Shown: one piece after another, positions 5,204-5,280 of the stretch
Layout: each line of letters opens with the position of its first letter
Numbering within the stretch: position 1 is the first letter of the stretch
Assembly (NCBI GenBank): GCA_007122555.1
Contig: SKTL01000383.1
Span: 1 to 5,280 of the forward strand
Direction of reading: 5' to 3'
Origin: Thermomicrobiaceae bacterium
GTDB lineage: Bacteria; Chloroflexota; Chloroflexia; Thermomicrobiales; Thermomicrobiaceae
DNA: 5,280 nucleotides
Notes under the pieces: generated by a model
Told to the model about the DNA's origin: nothing
Databases searched by the model: none
Seen by the model: only the letters and a program-made list of their open reading frames with translations
Translations under genes and position numbers: made by a program

Positions 5204-5280
5204 ACTCGTATCTGTTTTCTTCCAAATCCAGGTGGAACCCCAGCATCTGGCATCGACAGCGCAGGAGTTAACTGAAAACA

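Overview
The window looks like a piece of a mid-GC bacterial chromosome, most likely an anaerobic Firmicute of the Clostridia type. This is an inference from strong Shine-Dalgarno sites, GTG and TTG starts, a cobalamin-binding sensor, a GGDEF enzyme and a LctP-family lactate permease. No rRNA, tRNA, CRISPR array or intact mobile element is visible, so taxonomy rests only on gene content and style.

Layout. (1) Positions 1-148 hold a probable promoter with a 16-bp palindrome between its -35 and -10 elements. (2) Positions 149-2192 (+) carry two overlapping genes. The first is a cytoplasmic cobalamin-binding protein with a CarH-like W-x9-EH cap motif and an ExHxxG B12-binding domain, but no DNA-binding domain. 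The second is a PAS/coiled-coil/GGDEF diguanylate cyclase with an intact active site and inhibitory site. The pair reads as a sensor-effector module that could turn cobalamin state, or perhaps light, into c-di-GMP. (3) Positions 2193-2318 lie between convergent genes and contain a short open stretch that may be a decayed antitoxin tail. (4) Positions 2319-3023 (-) hold a complete type II toxin-antitoxin operon: a ribbon-helix-helix antitoxin followed by a PIN-domain VapC-like toxin, with a clear promoter overlaid by an inverted repeat. (5) Positions 3024-3330 hold no convincing gene, only short open stretches that may be debris. (6) Positions 3331-5280 (-) hold a transport operon: a LctP-family lactate/glycolate-type permease, then a 58-residue two-helix membrane protein 24 bases downstream, closed by a rho-independent terminator. 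An 8+8-bp palindrome lies just upstream of the permease ribosome binding site and is a good operator candidate.

The most interesting part is the B12 sensor / diguanylate cyclase pair. Its cap keeps the adenosylcobalamin-contacting residues of CarH, yet the position corresponding to the His that forms the light-state bis-His adduct in Thermus CarH appears to be Glu. The small membrane protein tied to the permease is the second item worth following. The toxin-antitoxin pair is conventional in family but has an unusually readable control region.
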